Shown one piece after another: positions 26,432 through 34,876 of a DNA stretch of 64,000 nt; position 1 is the first letter of the stretch; every line of letters begins with the position of its first letter. Made by a program: the position numbers and the translations under genes. The stretch spans positions 1-64,000 of the forward strand of contig NZ_JALJYC010000013.1 in NCBI RefSeq assembly GCF_024170405.1, written 5' to 3'. The notes under the pieces are model-generated. The model was not told the DNA's origin. It searched no databases and saw nothing but the letters and a program-made list of their open reading frames with translations. This DNA comes from Neisseria perflava. GTDB taxonomy: Bacteria; Pseudomonadota; Gammaproteobacteria; Burkholderiales; Neisseriaceae.

Positions 26432-26971
26432 CTAGCGGTATGGGTTTACCAGCGGATAGGGGTTAATCGCGCCGTTACGCAGATACACGCCGTAATGCAA
26501 GTGTGGCGCAGTGCCTTTGGCATTACCCGTATCGCCGACATAGCCGATGATTTGTCCGGCCTGCACGCTTTGGTAGAGTTTGATGTCGGCAAAGCGGCTC
26601 AGGTGGGCATAATAATGCCATGCGCCCGCGCCTTGAATGCCGACCACTTTGCCGCCCAAGCGGTTTTCGCCGATTTTAGTGACAATGCCGTAAGTGGTGC
26701 TGCGTACCGGCGTGCCTTTTTTGGCAAAAATGTCCACGCCTTCGTGACGGCGGCCGTTGCTGCGGGCGGCGCTCCAAGTATCGCTGAAGGTTTTGCCTTT
26801 GACCGGATTAGGCAGGCTGCCCGTAGTCGGCGGCGGCATATTTTGCAGGCGGGTAATTTCGCCAAACGGCCGGTTGGATGCGCCGCCGCCAACCATGCCG
26901 AAACAGCCTGCCAACAGGGTTAATGTGGCGGCAACGGCGGTAAGGCGGCTTAATTGTTTCAATCTCTTCAC
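26432..26971 (-). CDS. M23-family peptidase-like lipoprotein
   Basis: The 179-residue protein begins with a lipoprotein signal ending LLAGC. Its LytM/M23 domain (about residues 70-179) has RRHEGVDIF, and HLHYGVY supplies the HxH motif. The HxxxD motif (HEGVD) and HLH pair could bind zinc, so it may be an active endopeptidase or an NlpD-like amidase activator. It lies in the dcw cluster between murE and murF on the same strand, which suggests a role in septal wall processing. The domain call is firm and the activity is open. Confidence 0.85.
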   Translation of the reverse strand: MKRLKQLSRLTAVAATLTLLAGCFGMVGGGASNRPFGEITRLQNMPPPTTGSLPNPVKGKTFSDTWSAARSNGRRHEGVDIFAKKGTPVRSTTYGIVTKIGENRLGGKVVGIQGAGAWHYYAHLSRFADIKLYQSVQAGQIIGYVGDTGNAKGTAPHLHYGVYLRNGAINPYPLVNPYR

Positions 26972-26998
26972 GGTTGACTTCTTTTTCAGACGGCCTTT

Positions 26999-28504
26999 TT
27001 AACGCACCGCCAATGCTTGTTCGGCAATCTCAAAATCGGAAAAATGATGTTTCACGCCGCGCATGTCCTGATAGGTTTCGTGGCCTTTGCCGGCAATCAG
27101 GATAATGTCGGCGGCAGCTGCCTGCGCCACGGCGTATTCAATCGCGGCTTTGCGGTCGGCCTCGACTTTTTCGGGATGGGGGACGGCGGGCAGAATATCG
27201 TCGATGATGTCCTCCGGCACTTCCATACGCGGATTGTCGCTGGTGACCACCACTTTATCCGCGCCTGCGGCCGCCGCCGCGCCCATCAGCGGGCGTTTGC
27301 CTTTGTCGCGGTTGCCGCCGCAGCCGAACACGCACCACAAAGCCGCGCCTTGCGCTTTGATTTCCTGCAAGGTGGACAAGGCTTTTTCCAGCGCGTCGGG
27401 CGTGTGCGCGTAATCGACCACCACCAACGGTTTGCCGGGATTCATGATGCAGTCCATGCGGCCGGTGGCCGGGCGGATTTGCGCCAACGCGTTCAATACC
27501 TTATCCAACGGATAGCCGTTGGCGCACAACACGCCGACGCAGGCGGCCAGATTTTGCGCGTTAAAACGGCCGAGCAAGCGGGTATGCCAGTGGCCGTTGC
27601 CCCACGGCGTTGCCAATTCGACGGCCATGCCGTCTGAAGAGGCGGCAAACGCGGTAATGCGGATGTCGGCCTTATCGCTGAAACCGTAACCGTACACCGC
27701 CACTTCGGGGCGGTCTTTTTTCAGACGGCCTATCAGCTCGGCACCAAAAGCATCGTCGGCGTTAATCACCGCGTGTTTCAGGCCGTACCAGTAAAACAGG
27801 CGCGCTTTGATTTCGCCGTAGGCGGCCATCGTGCCGTGGTAATCGAGGTGGTCGCGCGTCAGGTTGGTAAACACGGCCGTCTGAAACGCTACGCCATTGA
27901 CGCGGAATTGGTCGAGACCGTGGCTGGAGACTTCCATCGCCGCCACCGTTGCGCCCTGCTGCTTGAAACGCGCCAGCAGGGTTTGCACGGTTACGGGATC
28001 GGGCGTGGTATGTGTGGTTTCTTCCAATGCACCCCAAAAGCCGTTGCCGACCGTGCCGATGACGGTGCATTTTTCGTCCAGTAAATCCGCCGCCTGCGCC
28101 AGCCATTGCGTGATGGAGGTTTTGCCGTTGGTACCGGTGACGCCCCATACTTTGAGGCCGTCTGAACCTTCGGAAGGCTCTGCAAGTACTCCGGTCACAT
28201 TGCCGTAAATTTTGGCAGCTAGGATCCCAGCACGGTGTTTCAAATCTTTAATGCCTTGGTTGGGCACATTCCACTCGGGATTCCAGGCAAATTTGCCGTC
28301 GTCGTCCCAATAAACAAAAGACGCACCATTGGCAATGGCGGCGGGGATATAGCTGCGGCCGTCGGCATATTCGCCCTGACAGGCCACAAATACGTCGCCG
28401 TTTTGAATCTGGCGGCTGTCCGAATGCAACAAATGCCCTGCTGCGTCGGGGCGCAGCAGAGCGGGGAAGTCGGTTTCAGCCAAAGGACACAGTTCGCTGA
28501 ACAT
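26999..28504 (-). CDS. murE: UDP-MurNAc-L-Ala-D-Glu--DAP ligase MurE
   Basis: MurE adds the third residue of the stem peptide. The 501-residue protein carries the ATP loop GVTGTNGKTSITQWL and the C-terminal motif SDNPRMEVPEDI. Its DNPR core marks specificity for meso-diaminopimelate rather than lysine. It begins 17 bases after the penA stop. Confidence 0.97.
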   Translation of the reverse strand: MFSELCPLAETDFPALLRPDAAGHLLHSDSRQIQNGDVFVACQGEYADGRSYIPAAIANGASFVYWDDDGKFAWNPEWNVPNQGIKDLKHRAGILAAKIYGNVTGVLAEPSEGSDGLKVWGVTGTNGKTSITQWLAQAADLLDEKCTVIGTVGNGFWGALEETTHTTPDPVTVQTLLARFKQQGATVAAMEVSSHGLDQFRVNGVAFQTAVFTNLTRDHLDYHGTMAAYGEIKARLFYWYGLKHAVINADDAFGAELIGRLKKDRPEVAVYGYGFSDKADIRITAFAASSDGMAVELATPWGNGHWHTRLLGRFNAQNLAACVGVLCANGYPLDKVLNALAQIRPATGRMDCIMNPGKPLVVVDYAHTPDALEKALSTLQEIKAQGAALWCVFGCGGNRDKGKRPLMGAAAAAGADKVVVTSDNPRMEVPEDIIDDILPAVPHPEKVEADRKAAIEYAVAQAAAADIILIAGKGHETYQDMRGVKHHFSDFEIAEQALAVR

Positions 28505-28521
28505 AATTTTCTCTTGATGAT

Positions 28522-30285
28522 TTAAGATTTTTTAGCTGGCGTCGCCACTTTCACGGTTGAGGTATCGGCCAGCGGTTTGGTTGGCGACACACCTAAAATA
28601 TTCAGACTGCCCGCCATCACGTTTTTAAACACCGGCCCTGCCACCAAGCCGCCGTAATAACCGTTGGCCGTCGGCTCGTCCACCGTTACCGCTACAATCA
28701 CGCGCGGTTTTTTAGCTGGGGCGAAACCGATAAACGTACCGACGTGCTTGTTATCAACATAACGGCCGTTGACCAGCTTACGCGCCGTACCGGTTTTGGC
28801 GCCGACATCGAAGCCGTCCACCGCGCCGGCCGTGCCCGTACCGCCGGGCTCGGTTACCGATACCATCATTTCGCGTACCTGACGTGCGGTCGAGGCTTTA
28901 ATCACCTGCTTGCCTTTAGGCGCGGCGGCTTGTTTTTCAAAGCTCACCGGCAGCAGCTCGCCGTCGTGGGTCAATACGGTGTAGGCACGTGCCAGTTGCA
29001 ACAGGCTTAATTGCAAGCCGTAACCGAACGACATGGTTGCCTGCTCAATCGGCTGCCATTTGTGCCAGTTGCGCAAAAGACCGGCGGTCTCGCCCGGGAA
29101 CCCGGAATGCATGCGCACACCGACACCCAACTCGTGATAGTAGTCGTACATTTCTTTCGGCTTGAACATGGCCGAAAGTTTGCTGGTACCGACGTTAGAA
29201 GATTTTTGAATAATGCCGCGCACGCTCAAACGTGGATAAACATGGGTATCTTGTACGGTTGCCGGGCCGATTTTATACGGCATGGTATTGAAGGTTTCGT
29301 CTGCGGAAATCTTACCCGAATCCAAAGCTTTGGCGATGGTAAAGGGTTTCATGGCCGAACCCGGCTCAACCATATCGGTCACGGCACGGTTGCGGCGCTG
29401 CTCGCTGCCTGCTTTGCCCGGCTGGTTGGGGTCGTAGGCCGGGCTGTTGACCAAAGCCAGAATTTCGCCGGTCTGGGCATCCAAGACCACCGCACTACCT
29501 GCTTTGGCCTTGTGGTAAGCCACGGCTTTATTCAACTCTTCATAAGCCAGCGTTTGGATACGCTGGTCTAACGACAATACAATGTCGTGGCCGTTTTTCG
29601 GATCGCTGTTACGCGGAGAATCCAAGTCATCAACAATATTGCCTTTGGCGTCTTTGAGCACCACTTTGGCGCCGTTTTCACCGCGCAGGCTGTCTTCGCG
29701 CGACAGTTCCAAACCTTCTTGGCCTTTGCCGTCAATATTGGTAAAGCCGATGACATGGGCAAACAGATTACCCATCGGATAATGGCGTTTCAATTCTTTT
29801 TGGAAACCCAAGCCTTTAATGCCCAAAGCAGTAATGGCGTCGGCTTTCTCTTTGCTCAACTGGCGTTTCAGGTAGATAAAATCTTTGTCTTTTTTCTCCA
29901 GTTTTTCCAACAGGCTGTCGGCAGACACACCGGTAATGGCCGCCAATTTCGCCAACTGCTCGGCGGTCGGCATTTGCTCCATTTCAGACGGCATGGCATA
30001 CAGGGATTCGGTCGGCGCGCTCAAAGCCAAGGTTGCGCCGTTGCGGTCGGTAATCGTACCGCGAGAAGCAGGCAGGGTCAGGGTGCGCACGGTGCGCTGG
30101 TCGCCCTGGTTTTTCAGAAAATCATGCTGGGTGGTTTGCAAATAAAAACCGCGCAGCAGCAGGCCGCCGAAGGCGACAGCAATCAGCCCCAAGACCAAAT
30201 AAATGCGCCCGTCGCTGGTAATCGGCTTTTTGGTTTTCACCGGTTTGGGCAGCATCTGCGGTTTATATTCGTTTTTGATTAACAT
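28522..30285 (-). CDS. penA: Penicillin-binding protein 2 (FtsI)
   Basis: PBP2 is the septal transpeptidase and the main beta-lactam target of Neisseria. The 587-residue protein has one membrane helix (about residues 27-49), a dimerisation domain and the transpeptidase motifs SAMK (Ser310), KSSN and KTGTAR. Numbering matches gonococcal PBP2 exactly up to Ser310. Met312 and Thr316 are present, as in mosaic gonococcal alleles with raised cephalosporin MICs, whereas wild-type gonococci have Ile312 and Val316. There is no extra Asp after residue 345 (TVQDTHVYP). This fits a commensal allele pool as the source of mosaics. Confidence 0.97.
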   Translation of the reverse strand: MLIKNEYKPQMLPKPVKTKKPITSDGRIYLVLGLIAVAFGGLLLRGFYLQTTQHDFLKNQGDQRTVRTLTLPASRGTITDRNGATLALSAPTESLYAMPSEMEQMPTAEQLAKLAAITGVSADSLLEKLEKKDKDFIYLKRQLSKEKADAITALGIKGLGFQKELKRHYPMGNLFAHVIGFTNIDGKGQEGLELSREDSLRGENGAKVVLKDAKGNIVDDLDSPRNSDPKNGHDIVLSLDQRIQTLAYEELNKAVAYHKAKAGSAVVLDAQTGEILALVNSPAYDPNQPGKAGSEQRRNRAVTDMVEPGSAMKPFTIAKALDSGKISADETFNTMPYKIGPATVQDTHVYPRLSVRGIIQKSSNVGTSKLSAMFKPKEMYDYYHELGVGVRMHSGFPGETAGLLRNWHKWQPIEQATMSFGYGLQLSLLQLARAYTVLTHDGELLPVSFEKQAAAPKGKQVIKASTARQVREMMVSVTEPGGTGTAGAVDGFDVGAKTGTARKLVNGRYVDNKHVGTFIGFAPAKKPRVIVAVTVDEPTANGYYGGLVAGPVFKNVMAGSLNILGVSPTKPLADTSTVKVATPAKKS

Positions 30286-30345
30286 TTGAAAACTTCTCTT
30301 TAAGCAGGGGTTAGGGCTTCCCTTTCCCTGTAACGTTATTTTTGC

Positions 30346-30609
30346 TTATTTCTTACGCTCGATCATGACCGTATTGTTTGCACTTGGCGGCTGCAAGCGC
30401 TGTTTTTCCGCCGCCACTTTAATCAACTTGTGGTTTGCCAAACGCGCCTGTTCCAATTTCAAACGGGCATAGTCCTGATCGAGTTTGATTTCCTGCTTTT
30501 GCGCCTTATCCAAGGCGATGTAATGCTGGCGCGACTCATCTTGCACCGTCACCACGGCAAAACCCGAAGCCAGCGCCGCCAGCAGTAGAATAATGTTCAG
30601 CTTGTTCAT
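30346..30609 (-). CDS. ftsL: Cell division protein FtsL
   Basis: The 87-residue bitopic protein has one N-terminal membrane helix (NIILLLAALASGFAVVTV) and a periplasmic coiled coil rich in Lys, Leu and Gln (LDQDYARLKLEQARLANHKL). It lies in the canonical place between rsmH and ftsI. FtsL works with FtsB and FtsQ to activate FtsW-FtsI. Confidence 0.88.
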   Translation of the reverse strand: MNKLNIILLLAALASGFAVVTVQDESRQHYIALDKAQKQEIKLDQDYARLKLEQARLANHKLIKVAAEKQRLQPPSANNTVMIERKK

Positions 30610-30689
30610 GAATTTCCGTATTTTTCAGACGGCCTTTGCGCAATCAACGGATGGCGCAAAACCTCCCCTTTATCACTGCGTTTCGGCTT

Positions 30690-31646
30690 TTAAGCCTCAA
30701 ACGCGCCGCCGGTACGCTCGGCCACCCGCAACACGGCGCTGCGCGCGCGCGGATTGGCGGCGGTTTCCGCCTCATTTGGCTTGACAGCTTTTCCGACAGC
30801 CTTGAGCGGCGGTTGCGGCAAATCCGCTTCCTTTACCGCCGCCCAACGCGGCAGCGGCGCATGTTGCGAATGTTTTTTCACAAACTGCTTCACAATGCGG
30901 TCTTCCAGCGAATGGAACGCAATCACCGCCAAGCGCCCGCCTTCTTTCAGACGGCCTACTACCTGCGGCAATACCGCCTCTACCTCTTCGAGCTCGCGGT
31001 TAATAAAGATGCGAACGGCCTGAAAGGTACGCGTTGCGGGGTCTTGTCCGCGCTCGCGAGTACGGACGTTTTGCGCCACGAGCTGCGCCAGCTTGCGGGT
31101 TGTATCAATGGGATTTTCTTCGCGTTGCGCGACAATGGCGCGCGCAATCTGGCGACTAAACCGCTCTTCACCATAATTTTTGATAACCTCATTTAATTCT
31201 TGTTCGCTGGCAACGGCAATCCATTCGGCTGCCGACAGGCCGCGTGTCGGATCCATGCGCATATCCAGCGGCGCGTCAAAACGGAAGCTGAAGCCGCGTT
31301 CGCCCTCGTCGATTTGTGGCGAAGAAATACCCAAATCAAACAGCGCACCGTCGATTTTGACAATACCCAAACCGTCTAAGGCCGCCTGAAAAGTGGCAAA
31401 ACCGTCATGCACCACGCGCACGCGCTTATCCTGCGCCGCCAATTCCTGCGCCACGGCGATGGCCTGCGGGTCTTTGTCAAACACCACCAGCCGACCATTC
31501 TCGCCCAAGCGCGACAAAATCAAACGCGAGTGACCACCCCGGCCGAACGTGCCGTCAACATACACGCCGTTGGCGCGGATATTCAGCGCGTCAACGGCTT
31601 CGTGTAACAAGACGGTAATATGTTGGTAAGTTTCAGCTTGGCTCAC
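30690..31646 (-). CDS. rsmH: 16S rRNA m4C1402 methyltransferase RsmH
   Basis: RsmH (MraW) methylates N4 of C1402 in 16S rRNA. The 318-residue protein has the SAM site GTFGRGGHSRLILSRLG, the LFDLGISSPQIDEGERGFSF motif and the HSLEDRIVKQFV block. Translation starts at a GTG at 31646 that overlaps the mraZ stop by four bases (GTGA), indicating coupling. Confidence 0.97.
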   Translation of the reverse strand: MSQAETYQHITVLLHEAVDALNIRANGVYVDGTFGRGGHSRLILSRLGENGRLVVFDKDPQAIAVAQELAAQDKRVRVVHDGFATFQAALDGLGIVKIDGALFDLGISSPQIDEGERGFSFRFDAPLDMRMDPTRGLSAAEWIAVASEQELNEVIKNYGEERFSRQIARAIVAQREENPIDTTRKLAQLVAQNVRTRERGQDPATRTFQAVRIFINRELEEVEAVLPQVVGRLKEGGRLAVIAFHSLEDRIVKQFVKKHSQHAPLPRWAAVKEADLPQPPLKAVGKAVKPNEAETAANPRARSAVLRVAERTGGAFEA

Positions 31647-32098
31647 AGTTGCAAATCCGTTTGACTCAGTTGGAACGCCAATTCGTCAGGATCATCGTCC
31701 AGCGCCTGATTCATTTCACGTTCCCAATGCTCGCGACCCCACAGCTCCAAACGGTTGGCACGGCCTACTAAAGTCACTTCTTTTTCAAAATCCACCAGAC
31801 GGCGCAGGTTGGCAGGCAGTAAAATACGCCCGGCAGTATCCCATTCCAAAGTATCGGCGTTATGCAGCAGCAGGTTTTGAAAACGCTGCAACTCGGGCTT
31901 ACCTGCCGTTTTCATGCCCAACAGATGGTTCGCCACTTTTTCCCACTCCGATTCGGGATACATCAGGATACGCTGGCGCGAATCCAGCGTGGCGACCACT
32001 ACCGGTGTGTAGCGGCGCAGCAGCAAATCGCGGAATTTGGCCGGAATCGCCAACCGCCCCTTGCTGTCTATGCTCAATTCGTGCGCACCGCCGAACAC
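31643..32098 (-). CDS. mraZ: Transcriptional regulator MraZ
   Basis: MraZ binds repeats upstream of its own gene and represses the dcw cluster. The correct start is a GTG at 32098 (VFGGAHELSIDSKGRL), with GGAG seven bases upstream. It gives 151 residues, the family length, with two SpoVT/AbrB-like DXXXR motifs (DSKGR and DTAGR). A longer reading to 32203 would run into the -35 box. It is the first gene of the cluster. Confidence 0.95.
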   Translation of the reverse strand: MFGGAHELSIDSKGRLAIPAKFRDLLLRRYTPVVVATLDSRQRILMYPESEWEKVANHLLGMKTAGKPELQRFQNLLLHNADTLEWDTAGRILLPANLRRLVDFEKEVTLVGRANRLELWGREHWEREMNQALDDDPDELAFQLSQTDLQL

Positions 32099-32140
32099 CG
32101 TTTTCTCCGCTGTCTGAAATTTTCTCTTTTTGGGGAAATC

Positions 32141-32175
32141 AGACACTTTCGCCCACATTACCCCACCAGCCGACA
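32141..32175 (-). promoter_or_regulatory. MraZ-type operator boxes
   Basis: On the minus strand the boxes TGGGG (32161-32165) and TGGGC (32151-32155) repeat at exactly 10-bp spacing. They are flanked at the same period by TGTCG and TGTCT. They begin at the -10 element and run over the likely start site. Tandem TGGG boxes at this period are the known MraZ target in other bacteria. Confidence 0.65.
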
Positions 32176-32203
32176 CTATAAGAAATTTTACTTCGTGGGT
32201 CAA
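32175..32203 (-). promoter_or_regulatory. Sigma70 promoter of the dcw cluster
   Basis: On the minus strand TTGACC (-35, 32198-32203), a 17-base spacer and TATAGT (-10, 32175-32180) lie 77 bases upstream of the mraZ GTG. Confidence 0.85.
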
Positions 32204-32320
32204 ATCAGGCCGTCTGAAAAAATTGGCCGGAAAGACATAAAAATCTCTTTAATATACAAAAAGATATACAGACAACATGGATTACCTCAACGGAATTACA
32301 CACCTCAAATCCATAGCCAA

Positions 32321-32368
32321 ACACTATATTTAGTATTTTTAATTTCAATAAAATACTAAATATAGTGT
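32321..32368. repeat. AT-rich perfect palindrome
   Basis: Positions 32321-32339 and 32350-32368 are perfect 19-bp reverse complements with a 10-base loop. It lies between the divergent dcw promoter and the MidA-like gene. It lacks the run of a normal terminator and could be a transposon-end scar or a regulatory palindrome. Confidence 0.6.
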
Positions 32369-32448
32369 AGTTATCTGAAATACGCCCGCTCCACCTTTGC
32401 CGTTATAATATACGAACGAATTTTAAATTTTTACATTATCTAACAGTC

Positions 32449-33603
32449 ATGAAACCGCACATCCCCTCCCCTACCGCCGATGCGCTGGCCGCCAGCCGCC
32501 GCCTCCACACCCTTATCGCGCACGAAATCGAAGCCGCCGACGGTTGGATTCCGTTTTCCCGTTTTATGCAGTTGGCACTCTATGCGCCGCAATACGGCTA
32601 TTACACCGGCGGCAGCCATAAAATCGGCACGGACGGCGATTTTGTGACCGCCCCTACCCTCTCGCCCCTGTTCGGCCAAACCTTGTCCCGCCAACTGGCC
32701 GCCCTGCTGCCGCAGACCGCCGGTAATGTGTATGAATTCGGCGCCGGCACGGGTGATTTGGCCGCCATTTTGGTTGAAAACCTGAGTGAGCAACTCAACC
32801 ATTACTATATTATCGAACTCTCGCCCGAGCTGGCCGAACGCCAACGTGAGCTATTGGTGCAGCGGCTGCCCTCTGAGTTGGCGCAAAAAGTCGTCCATTT
32901 AGACCGTTTGCCCGAGCGCTTTGACGGCATAATGATTGGTAACGAAGTACTCGATGCCATGCCGATAGAGCTAGTCCGCCGCGACAGGGACGCATTTGAA
33001 CACATCGGTGTCAGCCTGAATTCAGACGGCCTCACCCAAAGCTCCCGACCGCTGACCGACCCTGATTTGCTGCACGCGGCGCAACACTATTTCCCCCCTA
33101 CCGAAACGCCTTATACCAGCGAGCTGCACCCCGCCCAATACGCTTTCGTGCGCACGCTGGCCGACAAACTCGAACGCGGCGGCATGATTTGGATAGACTA
33201 CGGCTTCGACGCCGCGCAGTATTACCACCCGCAACGCGACATGGGTACGCTCATCGGCCACTACCGCCACCACACCATACACGACCCGTTTTTCCACATC
33301 GGCCTGACCGACCTGACCGCCCACGTCAACTTCACCGACATCGCCCAAGCAGGCGTGGACGGCGGCTTGGATTTGATTGGTTACACCACCCAAGCGCATT
33401 TTCTGCTTAACCTCGGCATGACCGAATATCTGGCGCAAAGCGGCAACCCTGATTCCGCCGACTACCTGCGCGAGGCCGCTGCCGTGCAAAAACTGATTAA
33501 CCCGCACGAAATGGGCGAATTATTCAAGGTCATCGCCTTTGGCAAAAATATCGAGGTTGATTGGCAAGGTTTTGCCGTCGGCGATTTGTGCCGCAAGCTG
33601 TAA
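32449..33603 (+). CDS. MidA/NDUFAF7-like SAM-dependent methyltransferase
   Basis: The 384-residue protein belongs to the COG1565/DUF185 family. Its SAM-binding motif is VYEFGAGTGDLAAILVENL, followed by YYIIELSPELAERQRELL and MIGNEVLDAMPIELVRR. The N-terminal block GWIPFSRFMQLALYAPQYGYYTGG is also typical. In mitochondria the relative NDUFAF7 methylates an arginine of complex I; the bacterial substrate is not established. It is transcribed away from the dcw cluster as a single gene. Confidence 0.9.
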   Translation: MKPHIPSPTADALAASRRLHTLIAHEIEAADGWIPFSRFMQLALYAPQYGYYTGGSHKIGTDGDFVTAPTLSPLFGQTLSRQLAALLPQTAGNVYEFGAGTGDLAAILVENLSEQLNHYYIIELSPELAERQRELLVQRLPSELAQKVVHLDRLPERFDGIMIGNEVLDAMPIELVRRDRDAFEHIGVSLNSDGLTQSSRPLTDPDLLHAAQHYFPPTETPYTSELHPAQYAFVRTLADKLERGGMIWIDYGFDAAQYYHPQRDMGTLIGHYRHHTIHDPFFHIGLTDLTAHVNFTDIAQAGVDGGLDLIGYTTQAHFLLNLGMTEYLAQSGNPDSADYLREAAAVQKLINPHEMGELFKVIAFGKNIEVDWQGFAVGDLCRKL

Positions 33604-33613
33604 AATACCTGCC

Positions 33614-33667
33614 AAAGGCCGTCTGAAACCGCCCTACCCTACCGGAAAATATTTTCAGACGGCCTTT
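33614..33667. terminator. DUS inverted-pair hairpin
   Basis: AAAGGCCGTCTGAAA is matched by TTTTCAGACGGCCTTT about 30 bases later, after the methyltransferase gene. Confidence 0.7.
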
Positions 33668-33735
33668 CGCGCTGCCACCATCAAACTTTTTTACCTTTAA
33701 AATCAAACATCCGAAATTTTCCCACAAAAATAACC

Positions 33736-33763
33736 TTGCCAAGCGTTCAAAAAAACATATAAT
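33736..33763 (+). promoter_or_regulatory. Promoter of the tRNA pair
   Basis: TTGCCA (33736-33741), a 16-base spacer and a perfect TATAAT (33758-33763) lie 16 bases before the first tRNA. Confidence 0.75.
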
Positions 33764-33779
33764 AGCAACTTCACGAAAC

Positions 33780-33856
33780 GGCGAATTAGCTCAGTCGGTT
33801 AGAGCAGAGGAATCATAATCCTTGTGTCCGGGGTTCGAGTCCCTGATTCGCCACCA
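33780..33856 (+). tRNA. tRNA-Met (CAT), elongator
   Basis: The 77 bases fold as a full cloverleaf with acceptor GGCGAAT/ATTCGCC and anticodon loop ATCATAA (CAT). The T arm contains GGTTCGAGTCC, and the CCA end is encoded. The paired first base and A discriminator fit the elongator rather than the initiator. Confidence 0.93.
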
Positions 33857-33858
33857 TT

Positions 33859-33934
<76 letters not shown>

Positions 33935-33940
33935 AGATTT

Positions 33941-33972
33941 AAAAAAGTCCTTACTTCGGTAAGGACTTTTTA
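33941..33972 (+). terminator. Intrinsic terminator of tRNA operon
   Basis: AAAAAGTCCTTAC-TTCG-GTAAGGACTTTTT hairpin with T run. Confidence 0.93.
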
Positions 33973-33979
33973 TTTTATC

Positions 33980-34021
33980 AAGGCCGTCTGAAAAGTAAGT
34001 CAACATTTTTCAGACGGCCTT
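33980..34021 (-). terminator. DUS inverted-pair terminator
   Basis: AAGGCCGTCTGAAAA-type arms pair around a 13-base loop, just past the end of the ADP-ribosylglycohydrolase gene. Confidence 0.8.
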
Positions 34022-34026
34022 AGCGT

Positions 34027-34800
34027 TTATTTTGCTTTTACCGCCAGCAAGACTTCGGCCAACTCGTCCGGCAAAATCTCCAATGCCTGCCGCACCATCT
34101 CTTGCGGAATCTCCCGATAATACGCTTCTGCCACGCTGCCGGTAATGGCTGCCAGCGTATCCGAATCGCCGCCGAGCGACACCGCCAAACGGATGGCATG
34201 CTCGAAATTTTCACTGTCTAAAAATGCCGTCAGCGCTTCGGGTACGGTGTGCATACAGCTTTCGTTGAAGCGGTAATCGGGGCGGATTTCGTCGCAACTG
34301 CGGTTCAGGGCATAAGCAAAGCGTGTTTCAATCTGCTCGCGGATAAAATCTTTACCTTTGCCCTGCCGCGCCCAAAAAATCGCGGCGGCGGTGGCTTGCG
34401 CACCTTTAATGCCTTCGGGGTGGTTGTGGGTCACAATGGCGGACTGTTCGGCATAATGTAAAACGTCGTCCAAACTGTCAAACGCCCAACCTACCGCCGA
34501 TACGCGCATGGCCGAGCCGTTGCCCCAGCTGTTGTAGGGTTGCGGCTGCTCCGCCTGAATCCAGCTGCTGAACCTTCCGCCGTAAGCACCGGTCGGATGG
34601 GGATAACGGTGGCACCAGCTTTGCAGAATGGGCACCAAATCGTCGCGGCAGCCCCGGTTGACCCAATCGGCTACGGCAGCGGTGCAAATGGTATCATCGG
34701 TAAAATCAGAAGCGGCGGTAAACAGTTGGAAATCGGTGGCCTTATAATTGTCGAACTCGAAACGTGAGCCGACAATATCACCGATGGCTGCGCCTAACAT
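34027..34800 (-). CDS. ADP-ribosylglycohydrolase (DraG/ARH family)
   Basis: The 257-residue protein has the DraG/ARH metal-binding motifs FTDDTICTAAV in the first third and GGDSDTLAAI near residue 210, and begins LGAAIGDIVGSRFEF. Such enzymes remove ADP-ribose from proteins, nucleic acids or small molecules with two magnesium ions. The ATG at 34800 lies six bases after AAGGAG and is preferred over an ATG six codons upstream. No ADP-ribosyltransferase gene is adjacent, so the substrate is unknown. Confidence 0.88.
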   Translation of the reverse strand: MLGAAIGDIVGSRFEFDNYKATDFQLFTAASDFTDDTICTAAVADWVNRGCRDDLVPILQSWCHRYPHPTGAYGGRFSSWIQAEQPQPYNSWGNGSAMRVSAVGWAFDSLDDVLHYAEQSAIVTHNHPEGIKGAQATAAAIFWARQGKGKDFIREQIETRFAYALNRSCDEIRPDYRFNESCMHTVPEALTAFLDSENFEHAIRLAVSLGGDSDTLAAITGSVAEAYYREIPQEMVRQALEILPDELAEVLLAVKAK

Positions 34801-34831
34801 TGTGTTCTCCTTACTCATATTATTTAAGGCT

Positions 34832-34869
34832 AAGGCCGTCTGAAAAACACATTATTTTCAGACGGCCTT
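34832..34869 (-). terminator. DUS inverted-pair terminator
   Basis: Inverted uptake sequences directly after the RDD gene on the minus strand. Confidence 0.8.
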
Positions 34870-34876
34870 GCGCTAC

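Noticed and set aside
31643..32203. Longer mraZ reading of 186 residues
   Set aside because: The extra N terminus covers the -35 and -10 boxes, and the family length begins at the GTG at 32098 with a proper ribosome site.
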